Origin: Cyanobacteriota bacterium erpe_2018_sw_21hr_WHONDRS-SW48-000092_B_bin.40 | GTDB taxonomy: Bacteria > Cyanobacteriota > Vampirovibrionia > Obscuribacterales > Obscuribacteraceae | Assembly: GCA_030917395.1 (NCBI GenBank) | Contig: JAUPUU010000297.1 | Location: 52,767-116,766, forward strand | Reading direction: 5' to 3' | DNA length: 64,000 nt | Shown here: piece by piece, positions 34,848 through 44,290 of the stretch | Numbering within the stretch: the first letter of the stretch is position 1 | Layout: the number at the start of each line of letters is the position of its first letter | Position numbers and translations under genes: made by a program | Notes under the pieces: generated by a model | What the model was told of the DNA's origin: nothing | What the model saw: the letters and a program-made list of their open reading frames with translations, nothing else | Database searches by the model: none

Positions 34848-37289
34848 ATGTTCAATCACAAAGGTGACCTAGAGCAAAAGCCAGCTAAGAAAGATGACCA
34901 TGAGGCGAAAAGCCCAGAGAGTCATGGCTTTGATTTAGGCAGAACTTTCAAACAAGCCAGCGACGCCCTTGGCAGAGTTCAAAATGACATGATTGAGCGT
35001 GTCACAAATACCCACGTGAAGCAGCAATATGTTGCCAGCATTTCGCCAGCTTTAGCCAATTTGTATGTACGCGGTCGCGACATCATGCTCAGCCGCAGTC
35101 AATCGGGTAAATCATTGGCAGACCTGAGCGACCTTAGTGCAGCAGAGCGCCATGCCGCTCAGACCTATCAGCGCATTCATAGCGATTTACCATCCAAAAT
35201 TCCTTTCTACAACAAAGAGACACTGGCCAATGATTTAGATCGCGACATTGTGCGCAAGGCCCGCAGTCAGCCAGCCTCTTTCACTGAGAGACCAAGTTCT
35301 GGAATGCCTCTTGCCCAATCGCGCCCGGAGAGGAAGGTCGAGGCCAGCCCAAAGCAAGATTCAAAGCAAGATTCAAAAAAAGACTCGAAAAAAGACTCGC
35401 AACCAGAATTAAAACAAGAATTAAGACCGCAATTACGGCAAGAAATTCGATCCACGTTGAGGCCAGATACTAACTCTGAGCCTAAATCAGGACCTAACTT
35501 AGGAACTAATTTAGGACCTAAATCAGGATCTAAATCAGAGCCGACTCTAGGTTCTAGATCGGGGGCGAAGAATGAATCGAACGGCGACTTAAAAGCTGAG
35601 CCAAAGGGTGAAGCGAAAGTATTGGCAGTTGCGTCAGAAAAGGGTGCAACATCTAAACTCAGCCCTATAAATGACCAACAAACAGGCCATAAGCAGGCAG
35701 ACAATAAACAATTAGAGCCGAAATATTCAACTCAAGGCAGCTTCTCTAAAGCTGAAAAGGAATTGCTTGCTGGTTCGGAGTCCAGAAACAATGCTGTTGC
35801 AGCTAAGTCGGGAGAAACTACAAAACCAGGCACTGCGGGCAACGCTCTGTTGACGGCCTTAGGAAAGAATAGAAGCGAATGTGAGTCTTCGCAATCGACT
35901 CAAAGATCTGAAATTTTCCGAGAACCGAAGCAGCAGAAAGATGAACAAGTTCCAAGAGAACCTAGAGATCCGAGAGAACAGAGAGAACCGAGAGATCCTA
36001 GAGGCCTCTACCCAAAGGTTGCTTCAGCAGACAGCAAGCCTGAAAGGCAATTAGAGTCAAGCATCTCGCGCCGAGAGAAAGTCGAAGCTAGCAATGAGCA
36101 AAGGCTAGAGCCTAAACGCTCTTCTCCTCAGCAATCAAGCGCAGCCACCTCAACTAGGGTGAGGTTGATTCCCCTCAGTCAATCAAATCTTGTCTTAGCT
36201 CATCGAGATGGTGCCATCAATGTGGCTAGGCAGTTAAGTGATCGAGTAGCATGTTCAACCATCAGAGTAGTGGTGAATCCTGTTGGCCATGCGATTCAGG
36301 CCGAGCGAAAGCCAGATGGTCCAGACTCTGGCAAAAAGAGTCAGCCTCAACACTCAGGTGATCGCCCTGAGGCAAGAATAGAAAATCGAAGCGCGCGTTT
36401 TGATCAAAAGATTGATCATAAGCCCGAGCCAAATCTGGGTCTTAAACCAGAAAGCAAGCCAGAAAAGAAGACGAGCTCTTTCGATAGTAGTCCAAAGACA
36501 CGCGCTCCTGGGCCAGGTGAGCGAAATAATGCACAAGAACCTTTATTAGATAGCCAGGGCAAAGTACTGCGTGGTTATCGACTGAAGTGCCAAGAGGCTG
36601 ACCTCAAGTACCTAACTGGGCCCGAGATTGCCCTGTCAGCAATCATTGCCTTAGCCAGTATTGCCAAGCTGCGAACTGACCAGAGTATGTGGCAGACAGA
36701 CTCTGTTGCCCTGGTGCAACCTTTTGCCGCTTCGAACTACGAGGCTGGAGTGGCTTTCGATACTGGTTTTTCGTCTGCTTCTACCAGAGTTGCAGCGGGG
36801 GCAGATTTTGTGGAAAGCAGTCTCAAAGTTCAGGACCGCACCCAAGACAATAAAAATAGTGTTTCTGAAACTAGCAAGAGCGTTTTCATTCGCCCCAAAA
36901 TACTGATTGGTGCAAATGATTCACTGGTGTCTATTGCTGAGCAGCTCTTTAATGACGCTGGCATTGCCTGGCTGATTTTGCAGCTCAATGAAGAACTTAA
37001 ACCTGTGGTTCTTGAAGGCAAGACAGTTGTGCGACTGCGCAGCCGTCAGGAAATTGTCATTCCGGTCTATCAAGACATAGTCGATTTTCAAAAGAGGCGA
37101 ACCAAAGAAATGTGCGGCAGCTATTTAATTACTGTTGTAGAACAATCTCAAATAGATAGAGAAATTGTCGACATGGCAATTGCGCCAATGCTCGGTCTCA
37201 ATTCAAAGAATATTGATCCCTTGCAATTAGCACAGTTTCCTCAGCAGCAACAGATTGTCGCTGATGAAGACGAAGAGCATTTGGGCTAA
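34848..37289 (+). CDS. Long low-complexity protein with LysM-like C-terminus
   Basis: 813 aa; no recognised family for the whole. The N-terminal 130 residues are helical and charged. Residues about 160-470 are Lys/Asp/Glu/Pro/Ser-rich with short repeats (KQDS/KKDS, then the tetrapeptide block at 35478-35573, then REPRDPREQ). A hydrophobic stretch near residue 590 (EIALSAIIALASIAKL) may be a single membrane segment. After it, SLVSIAEQLFNDAGIAWLIL and VRLRSRQEIVIPV look like a degenerate LysM or tail-like domain. Suggests a cytoplasm-to-periplasm tether that binds peptidoglycan; inference only. Weak Shine-Dalgarno sequence. Confidence 0.6.
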   Translation: MFNHKGDLEQKPAKKDDHEAKSPESHGFDLGRTFKQASDALGRVQNDMIERVTNTHVKQQYVASISPALANLYVRGRDIMLSRSQSGKSLADLSDLSAAERHAAQTYQRIHSDLPSKIPFYNKETLANDLDRDIVRKARSQPASFTERPSSGMPLAQSRPERKVEASPKQDSKQDSKKDSKKDSQPELKQELRPQLRQEIRSTLRPDTNSEPKSGPNLGTNLGPKSGSKSEPTLGSRSGAKNESNGDLKAEPKGEAKVLAVASEKGATSKLSPINDQQTGHKQADNKQLEPKYSTQGSFSKAEKELLAGSESRNNAVAAKSGETTKPGTAGNALLTALGKNRSECESSQSTQRSEIFREPKQQKDEQVPREPRDPREQREPRDPRGLYPKVASADSKPERQLESSISRREKVEASNEQRLEPKRSSPQQSSAATSTRVRLIPLSQSNLVLAHRDGAINVARQLSDRVACSTIRVVVNPVGHAIQAERKPDGPDSGKKSQPQHSGDRPEARIENRSARFDQKIDHKPEPNLGLKPESKPEKKTSSFDSSPKTRAPGPGERNNAQEPLLDSQGKVLRGYRLKCQEADLKYLTGPEIALSAIIALASIAKLRTDQSMWQTDSVALVQPFAASNYEAGVAFDTGFSSASTRVAAGADFVESSLKVQDRTQDNKNSVSETSKSVFIRPKILIGANDSLVSIAEQLFNDAGIAWLILQLNEELKPVVLEGKTVVRLRSRQEIVIPVYQDIVDFQKRRTKEMCGSYLITVVEQSQIDREIVDMAIAPMLGLNSKNIDPLQLAQFPQQQQIVADEDEEHLG
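35478..35573 (+). repeat. 12-nt (tetrapeptide) tandem repeat inside the low-complexity protein
   Basis: Eight in-frame units of four codons: EPKS GPNL GTNL GPKS GSKS EPTL GSRS GAKN. The period holds at the DNA level (GGACCTAACTTA-type units), so the block probably grew by slippage. Confidence 0.75.
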
Positions 37290-37407
37290 GGCCGAATCAG
37301 CTAAGTTTTGTGACAGCGGGGCACAAAGTTGTCAGGCACTCGGCTAAATTTACTCGGGGCTCGGTAAGGCTATTTGTGAAGCACTTAGAGAAAGCAAGGA
37401 GCAGGCC

Positions 37408-38424
37408 ATGGGAAGCGAACGGTTATTCAATATCAATCGTCATCACAGCATCAAGTTATTGGGCCTGGCTTCAACCATAATGCTTCTCACCACAGGCTGT
37501 TCGTCAGTATCAGACTCTGAGAACAAGAAGCTCACTGAGCAAGTGCAAGAGCTGCAATCTGAGAATACAAGCCTCAAGGCTCAACTAGCTATTCTCAAAG
37601 ATAGTTTCGCTCAACGTAAAATTGGTGAGCTAAAGACTGCACTGGCTGGCACTGACCGAATCGCCTTTGAGAACAAGTCGGTTACAAACCCAGAGATTGC
37701 CAACGCAACTAGCTCTAAGCTCGCCCCGTCAACGCCGTCAACAAATCTAGCTTCACCTACGGGCGCTCAGGAGCAAGCCACCCCTGTAACTAAAACTTTC
37801 AGTGACCTGGGCGACTGTCCCAATAAAGAGCTAATTGATGATCTTGCCCGCTTGCACGTTTTTGACGATCTTGGCGCAGACTTTAAGCCCTATCAGCCGA
37901 TCACCCGCGCACAGTATGTAACCTGGCTCTACAAGGCCTACAATGCCATTCAACCGGGCCAGCGGCAATTGCACCTGGCGCCACAAGCGGGGCCACAATT
38001 CAAAGACGTGAGCCCCAGTCATCCTGCCTACAAATATATTCAGGCCCTTGCCTTTACAGGCTATTCAATTGGCTACTTAGACGGAACCTTCCGCCCCGAC
38101 AAACCGCTTACCCGCGAAGAAATGATTGGTATCAAGGTTGCCCTTGATAGCGGTAAAGACCTTCCACCCTACCGCAGTCAAATGGAATGTGTTTGGAAAT
38201 TTAGCGACGGCAAGCAAGTTGATGAGCGCTTCACTGGCTACGTTCACCAAGACTTCTATATCTCTGGTCCTAAAGGTAACAACATCCAACGAGCATTCGG
38301 CAAAATTGCGGCTTTTCATCCCAAGCAAGCTGTTCTGCGCAACGAAGCCGCGGCAACTTTATGGCAAGAAGGCCAATTTGGCTTCAATGGCCCAATTACA
38401 GCGGGTTCAGTCACAAACATTTAG
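37408..38424 (+). CDS. SLH-domain lipoprotein with coiled coil
   Basis: 338 aa. Lipobox LLTTGC (Cys about residue 31) marks a lipoprotein. Residues about 37-75 are a coiled coil (LTEQVQELQSENTSLKAQLAILK). From about 125 there are two or three SLH modules (ITRAQYVTWLYKAY; FKDVSPSHPAYKYIQALAFTG; GYLDGTFRPDKPLTREEMI). SLH domains bind pyruvylated cell-wall polymers, and in Cyanobacteria-type envelopes they tie outer-membrane proteins to peptidoglycan. Here a lipid anchor plus SLH suggests a tether between the outer membrane and the wall. AAGGAG precedes the ATG. Confidence 0.85.
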   Translation: MGSERLFNINRHHSIKLLGLASTIMLLTTGCSSVSDSENKKLTEQVQELQSENTSLKAQLAILKDSFAQRKIGELKTALAGTDRIAFENKSVTNPEIANATSSKLAPSTPSTNLASPTGAQEQATPVTKTFSDLGDCPNKELIDDLARLHVFDDLGADFKPYQPITRAQYVTWLYKAYNAIQPGQRQLHLAPQAGPQFKDVSPSHPAYKYIQALAFTGYSIGYLDGTFRPDKPLTREEMIGIKVALDSGKDLPPYRSQMECVWKFSDGKQVDERFTGYVHQDFYISGPKGNNIQRAFGKIAAFHPKQAVLRNEAAATLWQEGQFGFNGPITAGSVTNI

Positions 38425-38510
38425 ATCAAGTCAAGCAGTGAATTAACTTAAGCCCCTTTGACTTAGCCAATGACGACTTAGTACGATCTGGCAAAAGCAA
38501 GAGGTTGATC

Positions 38511-39536
38511 ATGGAATTTAGACAGCTAGGCAATTCTGGTTTAAAAGTACCGGTGCTGAGTTTTGGCACTGGCACCTTTGGTGGCAACAACGAGTTTTTC
38601 AAGTCTTGGGGTGGCTCTGACGTCAGAGAGGCCACTCGAATGGTCGATCTGTGCTTTGATGCTGGAGTAAATTTCTTTGATACTGCCGACATTTATTCCA
38701 ACGGTCTAGCCGAAGAAATTCTAGGAAAAGCCCTGGGCAAGCGCCGTCACAAGGCTCTGATTTCCACCAAGGCTACTTTTCGCTTTGATAAAGAAGAGAA
38801 CAACGTGGGTTCTTCGCGTCATCACTTGATTGCCTCTTGCGATGCTAGCTTGAAGCGCATGAACACTGACTATATCGATGTCTATTTTATGCACGGCTTC
38901 GATGCCATGACGCCAATGGAAGAAACAATGAGCACCCTTGATTCATTGGTTAAAAGTGGCAAAGTTCGCTACATTGGTTGTTCTAATTTTTCTGGTTGGC
39001 ACTTGATGAAGTCTCTAGCCGTTTGCGAGAAGTACGGCTGGGCCAAGCATATTTCTCACCAGGCCTATTACTCTCTAATCAATCGCGAATTTGAGTGGGA
39101 ATTGATGCCACTGGCTCTTGATCAGAAAATTGGCACCATGGTTTGGAGTCCACTAGGATGGGGCAGGCTCACAGGAAAACTTAGACGGGGCGCACCATTG
39201 CCCGAAGTAAGCCGGTTGCACAAGACTGCGGCACAAGGCCCACAAGTAGAAGATGAGCATCTCTATAAAGTTGTTGATGCCATAGATGAAATAGCTGCAG
39301 AGACAGGCAAATCTGTTGCTCAAATTTCGCTCAACTGGCTATTGCAAAGGCCTACTGTGGCGAACATAGTTATTGGTGCTCGCAATGAAGAACAACTAAA
39401 GCAGAACCTCGAGGCTGTTGGTTGGAATCTAACAACAGAACAAGTGGCCAAGCTTGATGCTGCTAGTAATGTGCCGACTATCTATCCCTATTGGCACCAG
39501 CGGCAGTTCCAAGAGCGCAACCCCCTGCCAGTATGA
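38511..39536 (+). CDS. Aldo/keto reductase
   Basis: 341 aa. AKR barrel: FRQLGNSGLKVPVLSFGTGTFG, DTADIYSNG (Asp and Tyr), STKATF (Lys) and YFMHGFD (His) give the full catalytic tetrad. The C-terminal IVIGARNEEQLKQNL is an NADPH-site mark. Carbonyl reductase of unknown substrate; closely related to the AKR at 21480-22631. GAGG 6 nt before ATG 38511 shows the track start (TTG 38505) is two codons early. Its stop overlaps the next gene (ATGA), linking an AKR with a GATase-like exported protein. Confidence 0.85.
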   Translation: MEFRQLGNSGLKVPVLSFGTGTFGGNNEFFKSWGGSDVREATRMVDLCFDAGVNFFDTADIYSNGLAEEILGKALGKRRHKALISTKATFRFDKEENNVGSSRHHLIASCDASLKRMNTDYIDVYFMHGFDAMTPMEETMSTLDSLVKSGKVRYIGCSNFSGWHLMKSLAVCEKYGWAKHISHQAYYSLINREFEWELMPLALDQKIGTMVWSPLGWGRLTGKLRRGAPLPEVSRLHKTAAQGPQVEDEHLYKVVDAIDEIAAETGKSVAQISLNWLLQRPTVANIVIGARNEEQLKQNLEAVGWNLTTEQVAKLDAASNVPTIYPYWHQRQFQERNPLPV

Positions 39537-40576
39537 ACTGGTATAGAGGCTCTTGGGCGACCGAGCAGCAGTTGAAATCTATGCCACCTCTGAAGTTGGC
39601 TGCAACACTCCTGACTCTCCAACTGCTGGCATTCACTCTGTTTCCTTCAATAGCTTTTGCTCAACCGGGCAAACTAGAAGAGCCGCAGTTTTACCCACTG
39701 ACGCCAGTCGCTGACCAGGCCAAGCCAGAGCTGCCTGCAGTAGCGCCTAATCAAGCAAATAATAGGCTGCCGCTGCAAGGTAATGCCAAGTTCGACGGAC
39801 CGATAGAGACATCAGGCACTCTGCTCACCGGCAGAGCTGGTAGCGCCCCTGGCCGCATCTATAAAGCTTGGCTAGAGGAGGCACACCCGCAATTTGCCCT
39901 GGGGGCAAATGCCATTGCCGACGACCGCTTAGTAGTAATCACAGACAGATACGATCAAGCCGAGCGCACACTAAAGACCCTGGGATTGCCATTCAAGAGT
40001 ATGGAAAAGCGCGAGCTAGACTCTTACGATCTCACTAACGCACAGGTGCTAGTTATTGATTGTGGGCCGAAGAATCTTTCTTATGCTGCTGGTATGAAAA
40101 TAAGAGAATTTGTCATTCGGGGCGGTTACTTAATTACCACAGACTGGATGCTCGACCGCCTCGATCAAAAAATCTTTCCTGGCTATATCGCTTGGAACGG
40201 CGCTATGAATACCCAGCGCATGTATGATGCCACCATCGTTGGTAAAGACCCAGTACTCTTCCGTCATGCAGTGACACGGGCAAATTGGAAGATGGACATT
40301 CATTGCCACTTAATTCGGGTAATCAACAAAGACTTGGTGCGAGTGCTAGCCGTGAGCCCTACTTTGGCAAAGGATGATCCTGATGGTCAAGGTATTCTAG
40401 CTGTGGTTTTTCCTTTTGAAAAAGGCTATGTCATGCACATGACAGCTCACTTCGATCGCAGCCAGAGTGGCAGTGGCGACCAAATCGATGACCCTGCGCC
40501 AGTAATTGGAATTGGGCTGAGGCAGGCTATTGCTATTAACTTCGTTGTGGCTGGTTTGTCGGGTACGAAGTTGTAG
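39533..40576 (+). CDS. Exported GATase-like domain protein, paralogue 2
   Basis: About 347 aa if it starts at the ATG that overlaps the AKR stop by 4 nt. A later ATG (39581, MPPLKLAATLL) would begin exactly at the signal peptide and is an alternative. Signal peptide cleaves near SIAFAQ. The later domain shares blocks with 25414-26460: VLVIDCG, REFVIRGGYLITTDWMLDRLD, FPGYIAWN and KGYVMHMTAHFD. Function unknown. It sits in an operon with an aldo/keto reductase, whereas paralogue 1 is alone. Confidence 0.6.
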   Translation: MNWYRGSWATEQQLKSMPPLKLAATLLTLQLLAFTLFPSIAFAQPGKLEEPQFYPLTPVADQAKPELPAVAPNQANNRLPLQGNAKFDGPIETSGTLLTGRAGSAPGRIYKAWLEEAHPQFALGANAIADDRLVVITDRYDQAERTLKTLGLPFKSMEKRELDSYDLTNAQVLVIDCGPKNLSYAAGMKIREFVIRGGYLITTDWMLDRLDQKIFPGYIAWNGAMNTQRMYDATIVGKDPVLFRHAVTRANWKMDIHCHLIRVINKDLVRVLAVSPTLAKDDPDGQGILAVVFPFEKGYVMHMTAHFDRSQSGSGDQIDDPAPVIGIGLRQAIAINFVVAGLSGTKL

Positions 40577-40602
40577 TTGTAATTTAATTGCTTTGGCTCA
40601 AT

Positions 40603-41475
40603 CTAGTAACACTGTGAAATCATCCAGCAGTTGTGGAAGCGCTGGGCAGCTAAGTCTTCATCCTTAATCCAGAAATATAGCCGGCCAGCATCACCCCACA
40701 TCATGTTGGCGTTGTCGTCACTATCGATTTGCAGAAGTAACTGCCAGTGGTGTGAGGTCTTTTCCAATTCGCTTGCCCGAGGATCTTTGTAGCCGCTGGC
40801 ATCGCCACAGTAGAGACCATTGGTAACTAATTCGCACTCGAGTTCCATTTCATTCTGCACTGGTTCTGCATAACCAAGCAAACGATGATGACCGCCAATT
40901 GTTTCAAGGAGTTCGCAATATTTATCAGTGTCTTCTTCAGACAAGTCAATATTTTTCAGCTCATTAGGCAGCGTTAGGATTAGCTCAGGCTCAAGCGCAC
41001 AGCAATCGTACTCTTCGACACTGACAGCTTTGGAAAGCATTCCAAAGAATTTTTTCTCAATCTTTGCTGTCGGCGGCTGGCATTCTTTAAATTCGCTCAA
41101 TTCATTTTCAAAATAAAAGACTTGGAAGCCACCTTTGTCCTTTGGATCAAAACCCCAGACTTCATTGTTATAGAAGAAAGAAAGTAAGCCACTATTGGGA
41201 AGGTTTGAACTTTCAATACAGGGAAGGTGACCGAGGTTAATCTGGGCAATAAATGAAAGTGGTTTTGCATCTTTGGTTGGCCAAACAAAATTAGCTGGCA
41301 CATCGGGGCGACCACCAATTTTTGATTGAGCGAGAGCCAGGGCTGATGCAGACTTGGTGCTTGATACCAATGCTATTGCTGGTTTCGCTTGTGATACTAA
41401 AACTTCTTGAACTTCTTGCAGGCCGCGTTTTGAGGCCAATGATTTAAAGTTAGCTAGCAGTTGTTCGTTCGTCAT
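40603..41475 (-). CDS. DUF1963 (YwqG-like) protein
   Basis: About 290 aa, soluble. YwqG/DUF1963 marks: SKIGGRPDVPANFVWP, LSFIAQINLGHLP, GLLSFFYN and late HRLLGYAEPVQNEM and LLQIDSDDNANMMWGDAGRLYFWI. Biochemical role unknown. The track starts at GTG 41487; ATG 41475, 5 codons in, has a GAG-rich Shine-Dalgarno sequence and gives the typical MTNEQLL start. The zinc-Cys protein at 42922 also shows a DUF1963-like segment. Confidence 0.75.
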   Translation of the reverse strand: MTNEQLLANFKSLASKRGLQEVQEVLVSQAKPAIALVSSTKSASALALAQSKIGGRPDVPANFVWPTKDAKPLSFIAQINLGHLPCIESSNLPNSGLLSFFYNNEVWGFDPKDKGGFQVFYFENELSEFKECQPPTAKIEKKFFGMLSKAVSVEEYDCCALEPELILTLPNELKNIDLSEEDTDKYCELLETIGGHHRLLGYAEPVQNEMELECELVTNGLYCGDASGYKDPRASELEKTSHHWQLLLQIDSDDNANMMWGDAGRLYFWIKDEDLAAQRFHNCWMISQCY

Positions 41476-41502
41476 TTCCGCTCTCACTCTTTGCTGACAA
41501 AA

Positions 41503-42303
41503 TTATCTATCGGCAGAAAAATATTTGTTTATCTCTGCTGCCTGCACTGTGTCGCTGTTTTCTGCAAAGTAGAAGGAAGCGAGATCCTTGACGCGACGGT
41601 AGCCCGAAGGCACAGTGAAAGCATTGGTGCTAGCAGTTACTATTTCAAATTTTATGGGAACCAGCGTTAAGCTGAGCACGCCATCATTCATCTGTCTTAC
41701 TTTTATGGGCAAACCGTATTGACTGGGTACAGCAAAGAGCTTGCAGTAAAAATCACAAGTTGCTTTCTCGCAGGCTGGTTTTGGTATCGCCCAAAATTCT
41801 AAGGCCGGGACCTTGCTAGTTTCCTTAGAAGTGAAGCCGACATAGTGAACACAGTTCTGACCTGCGATCTTTTCATCTCCAACTTTAATAACTTTGGCAA
41901 CTGAAAAAGTCTCGATTCCTCCCCTCTGTGTACTGATGAAAGCTTTGACGTTGTTATTAAAATAGCAGCCGGCCTCAGGGTGGATCATTTGTACCTGAGC
42001 TGGCTGACTCGAGTTCCAAATACTCGAACCAGAAAGGTTGAGAATGGCGACATTCTTGGGAGCGATTAAAAAAGTGCTTTTCCCGAACATAGAGGAGTTG
42101 GTTTTGAATTTCATGAAACTTTCTGCTGCTACTGCTGCTGGGCTTGGAAACAAAAGGGCTAACAGTATGAATGGAGCTATGACGAATCGCGCAAATATTG
42201 AGTAACAGCGCGATTGTCTTCGCGCGAACGTATCTACACTAAGCAGGTGGCTAACTGACGACAGTTTTGAGTTCACAGAGCCTAATTCCTTATCGATCTT
42301 CAT
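41503..42303 (-). CDS. Exported protein of unknown function
   Basis: 266 aa. Unusually long N-region (about 35 residues) before a hydrophobic signal (PFILLALLFPSPAAVAAES); a shorter internal start is possible. The mature part is mostly beta-type with six or more Cys (ACEKATCDFYC) that may form disulfides. Family not recognised. The ATG overlaps the AhpD-like stop by 1 nt (TAATG), so the two are translationally coupled. Confidence 0.6.
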   Translation of the reverse strand: MKIDKELGSVNSKLSSVSHLLSVDTFARRQSRCYSIFARFVIAPFILLALLFPSPAAVAAESFMKFKTNSSMFGKSTFLIAPKNVAILNLSGSSIWNSSQPAQVQMIHPEAGCYFNNNVKAFISTQRGGIETFSVAKVIKVGDEKIAGQNCVHYVGFTSKETSKVPALEFWAIPKPACEKATCDFYCKLFAVPSQYGLPIKVRQMNDGVLSLTLVPIKFEIVTASTNAFTVPSGYRRVKDLASFYFAENSDTVQAAEINKYFSADR

Positions 42304-42707
42304 TAGTCAAACTTAGGTTTAAACTGCTCGTCGACCGGTATCTGGTAACCGTTTGCCAGTCTGTTGGTTTCGTTAGCCAGGCCAACTACCGCCAAAAGCT
42401 CGGCGTACATTTCATCGGTCATCCCCTTGGCTCTGGCTGCAGCTGTATGCGAATGAATGCAATACTCACAGTTGTTGGTTACACTCACAGCAACATAGAT
42501 CATTTCTTTTGTCAGTGGGTCTATCGCCCCAGGTGCCATTACTTGTTTGACGTTTGACCAAATTCTTTGCAAGGTAGAAGGCGAGCTGGCAAGAACCTTC
42601 CAGAAATTGTTGATCCAGGTTGATTTGCGAGCCGTCTTGATCTCGTCGAAGATTTGTTGAACTTCTGCTGATGCTGCGCCGTCTTCGACCATCTTTACCA
42701 TGACCAT
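42303..42707 (-). CDS. AhpD-like / carboxymuconolactone decarboxylase family protein
   Basis: About 135 aa, all helical. CEYCIHSHTAAAR carries the CxxC-x3-H redox/peroxidase motif of AhpD-like proteins. Probable peroxide-linked reductase rather than a true decarboxylase. Several Met codons open the frame; AGGGG lies 8 nt before ATG 42707, which is favoured over the track's GTG 42716. It is coupled to the exported protein downstream. Confidence 0.8.
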   Translation of the reverse strand: MVMVKMVEDGAASAEVQQIFDEIKTARKSTWINNFWKVLASSPSTLQRIWSNVKQVMAPGAIDPLTKEMIYVAVSVTNNCEYCIHSHTAAARAKGMTDEMYAELLAVVGLANETNRLANGYQIPVDEQFKPKFD

Positions 42708-42921
42708 GAACATCACCCCTTTTTTGTCGCCCTAAGGATAACAGAGTGCTTGGGGCTGGCGCTAGAACTGAAGCCTAGTTCAGCGTTGCTGTCTTTATTT
42801 GGTCTTGGCAATAGCTTTGGTGCGTAAAATGCAACAAAAAAGGCAGGCTCGCGTTAATGACTAGGCTTTTGCCTTAGTATTTAGAAGCTAGTCTTTTACT
42901 CCCATTCTCTCGACTAAAAAA

Positions 42922-43989
42922 ATGATTGACGCGCTACTGGAAATTTATAAAACCTATCGCCCTGAAGAAGGCGTGGCCCAAAAGCGCAATGAACAGCTGC
43001 GGTCACTGAGCGATGAGCAGTTTTCTTGCTTGGCAGAGGTTTTGCTAGAGCACATTCAATCTGGCCAAGAAGCACAAATTGCTATTGCCGAAGACGTAGT
43101 ATCTGATCTGGTGATACATACCACCTACAGCGTTGACCTGTTGCTGAGAACCATGCTTCAAGTAGGATACGCACCACTCGACCATTTGTTTCGAGCAGCA
43201 GGGCCGCAAACTAAAACCGAATTGCTCGCCATGCTTGAGAAGAAAGACAGATCTGAACTGGTCATGCGTTCACTGGCTTGGATAGACAGCGAGGAAATAA
43301 CAGCTAGATTCGCCCACTGGAAGCGTGAAGAAACCATAGCTCTGCTTGATATTTACATGTTCAATGCTGGCTGGGAGCTTGATGCCAACTACCAGAAGCG
43401 CTGGTTGTTCACAAGATCATGTTTTGGCTTAAAAGCAGCATCTAACCAGATTGAAAGCTCACTTTCATCTATTAAGTGTCTCTGGTGCGATAGACCGCTA
43501 TATAGCCTTAGTGATTTTCCAACAACATATCTAGAGAAGCTCTTCGATTTAGCCAGTACCGTGCATACTCTTTCAATACCGTTCTGCATGTACTGCACCC
43601 TCTTTGAACCGGTGCCCATGAGCCTCAAGCCTGGTAGCGAAGGCAAGGTCGACTTCAGCCCACGCATTGCTGCAGGCAAAAGAATTGAACAGCCTAACTA
43701 CAAATTAGAGACCAGTGGTGGCATCTTGCACTTAGAAATTGCAGGCAGTATGAGAGATTGTTTCTCTGCTGTAGATAGCGGCCGCAGCTATAATCTTTCG
43801 CAAATAGGTGGTTTTCCCACCTGGCCGCAAGATGCAAACTTTCCACACTGTGTAGAATGCGGACAGACAATGCTATTTTTCATGCAGGTTGAGTCGATGG
43901 ACTTCCCTGTCTTGCAATACGAAGGGGTCTATCATTTTTTCGTCTGCCAAGGCTGTTCAAGTGAATTTGCAGTACAGCAAAGCAATTAA
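42922..43989 (+). CDS. Zinc-binding-Cys protein with DUF1963-like segment
   Basis: 355 aa, soluble. Two CxxC pairs in the middle (CLWC, CMYC) and a C-terminal HCVECGQTMLFFMQVES...CQGCSSEF form two probable zinc ribbons. QIGGFPTWPQDANFP before the last ribbon matches the YwqG/DUF1963 pattern seen in the neighbour at 40603. The first 170 residues are helical (HEAT-like). Function unknown. Poor Shine-Dalgarno sequence; start taken from the track. Confidence 0.6.
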   Translation: MIDALLEIYKTYRPEEGVAQKRNEQLRSLSDEQFSCLAEVLLEHIQSGQEAQIAIAEDVVSDLVIHTTYSVDLLLRTMLQVGYAPLDHLFRAAGPQTKTELLAMLEKKDRSELVMRSLAWIDSEEITARFAHWKREETIALLDIYMFNAGWELDANYQKRWLFTRSCFGLKAASNQIESSLSSIKCLWCDRPLYSLSDFPTTYLEKLFDLASTVHTLSIPFCMYCTLFEPVPMSLKPGSEGKVDFSPRIAAGKRIEQPNYKLETSGGILHLEIAGSMRDCFSAVDSGRSYNLSQIGGFPTWPQDANFPHCVECGQTMLFFMQVESMDFPVLQYEGVYHFFVCQGCSSEFAVQQSN

Positions 43990-44013
43990 TATGCCATCGA
44001 ACAAGGAGAATTC

Positions 44014-44274
44014 ATGCCTCAAGTAACCGTTTATTCCGGCCCATTCTGCCCGTTTTGTACTAAAGCTAAGGCTTTGCTCGACAAAAAGAATGTCGTCTAT
44101 ATCGAACATAATGTCAAAGAAGATGACGAGAAGTTGAAGGAAATGTTGGAGCGTTCAGGCGGCCGCAAAACAATCCCTCAGATATTTATCGGCGACCGTC
44201 ACATCGGCGGCTGTGACGATCTTTACGCTCTCGATGGCGCTGGCAAGCTAGACGAGCTTCTAACCGCTAATTAA
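44014..44274 (+). CDS. grxC: Glutaredoxin 3
   Basis: 86 aa. Thioredoxin fold with dithiol motif CPFC (residues 12-15), TIPQIFI cis-Pro loop and GGCDDL glutathione-binding end, as in GrxC. It reduces disulfides and glutathione adducts using glutathione. AAGGAG 6 nt before the ATG. It lies 24 bp after the zinc-Cys protein and may share its transcript. Confidence 0.9.
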   Translation: MPQVTVYSGPFCPFCTKAKALLDKKNVVYIEHNVKEDDEKLKEMLERSGGRKTIPQIFIGDRHIGGCDDLYALDGAGKLDELLTAN

Positions 44275-44290
44275 GCCGCCGGTGACCTGC

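Noticed and set aside
35267-35704. 145-aa minus-strand ORF
   Set aside because: Opposite strand of the tetrapeptide-repeat block.
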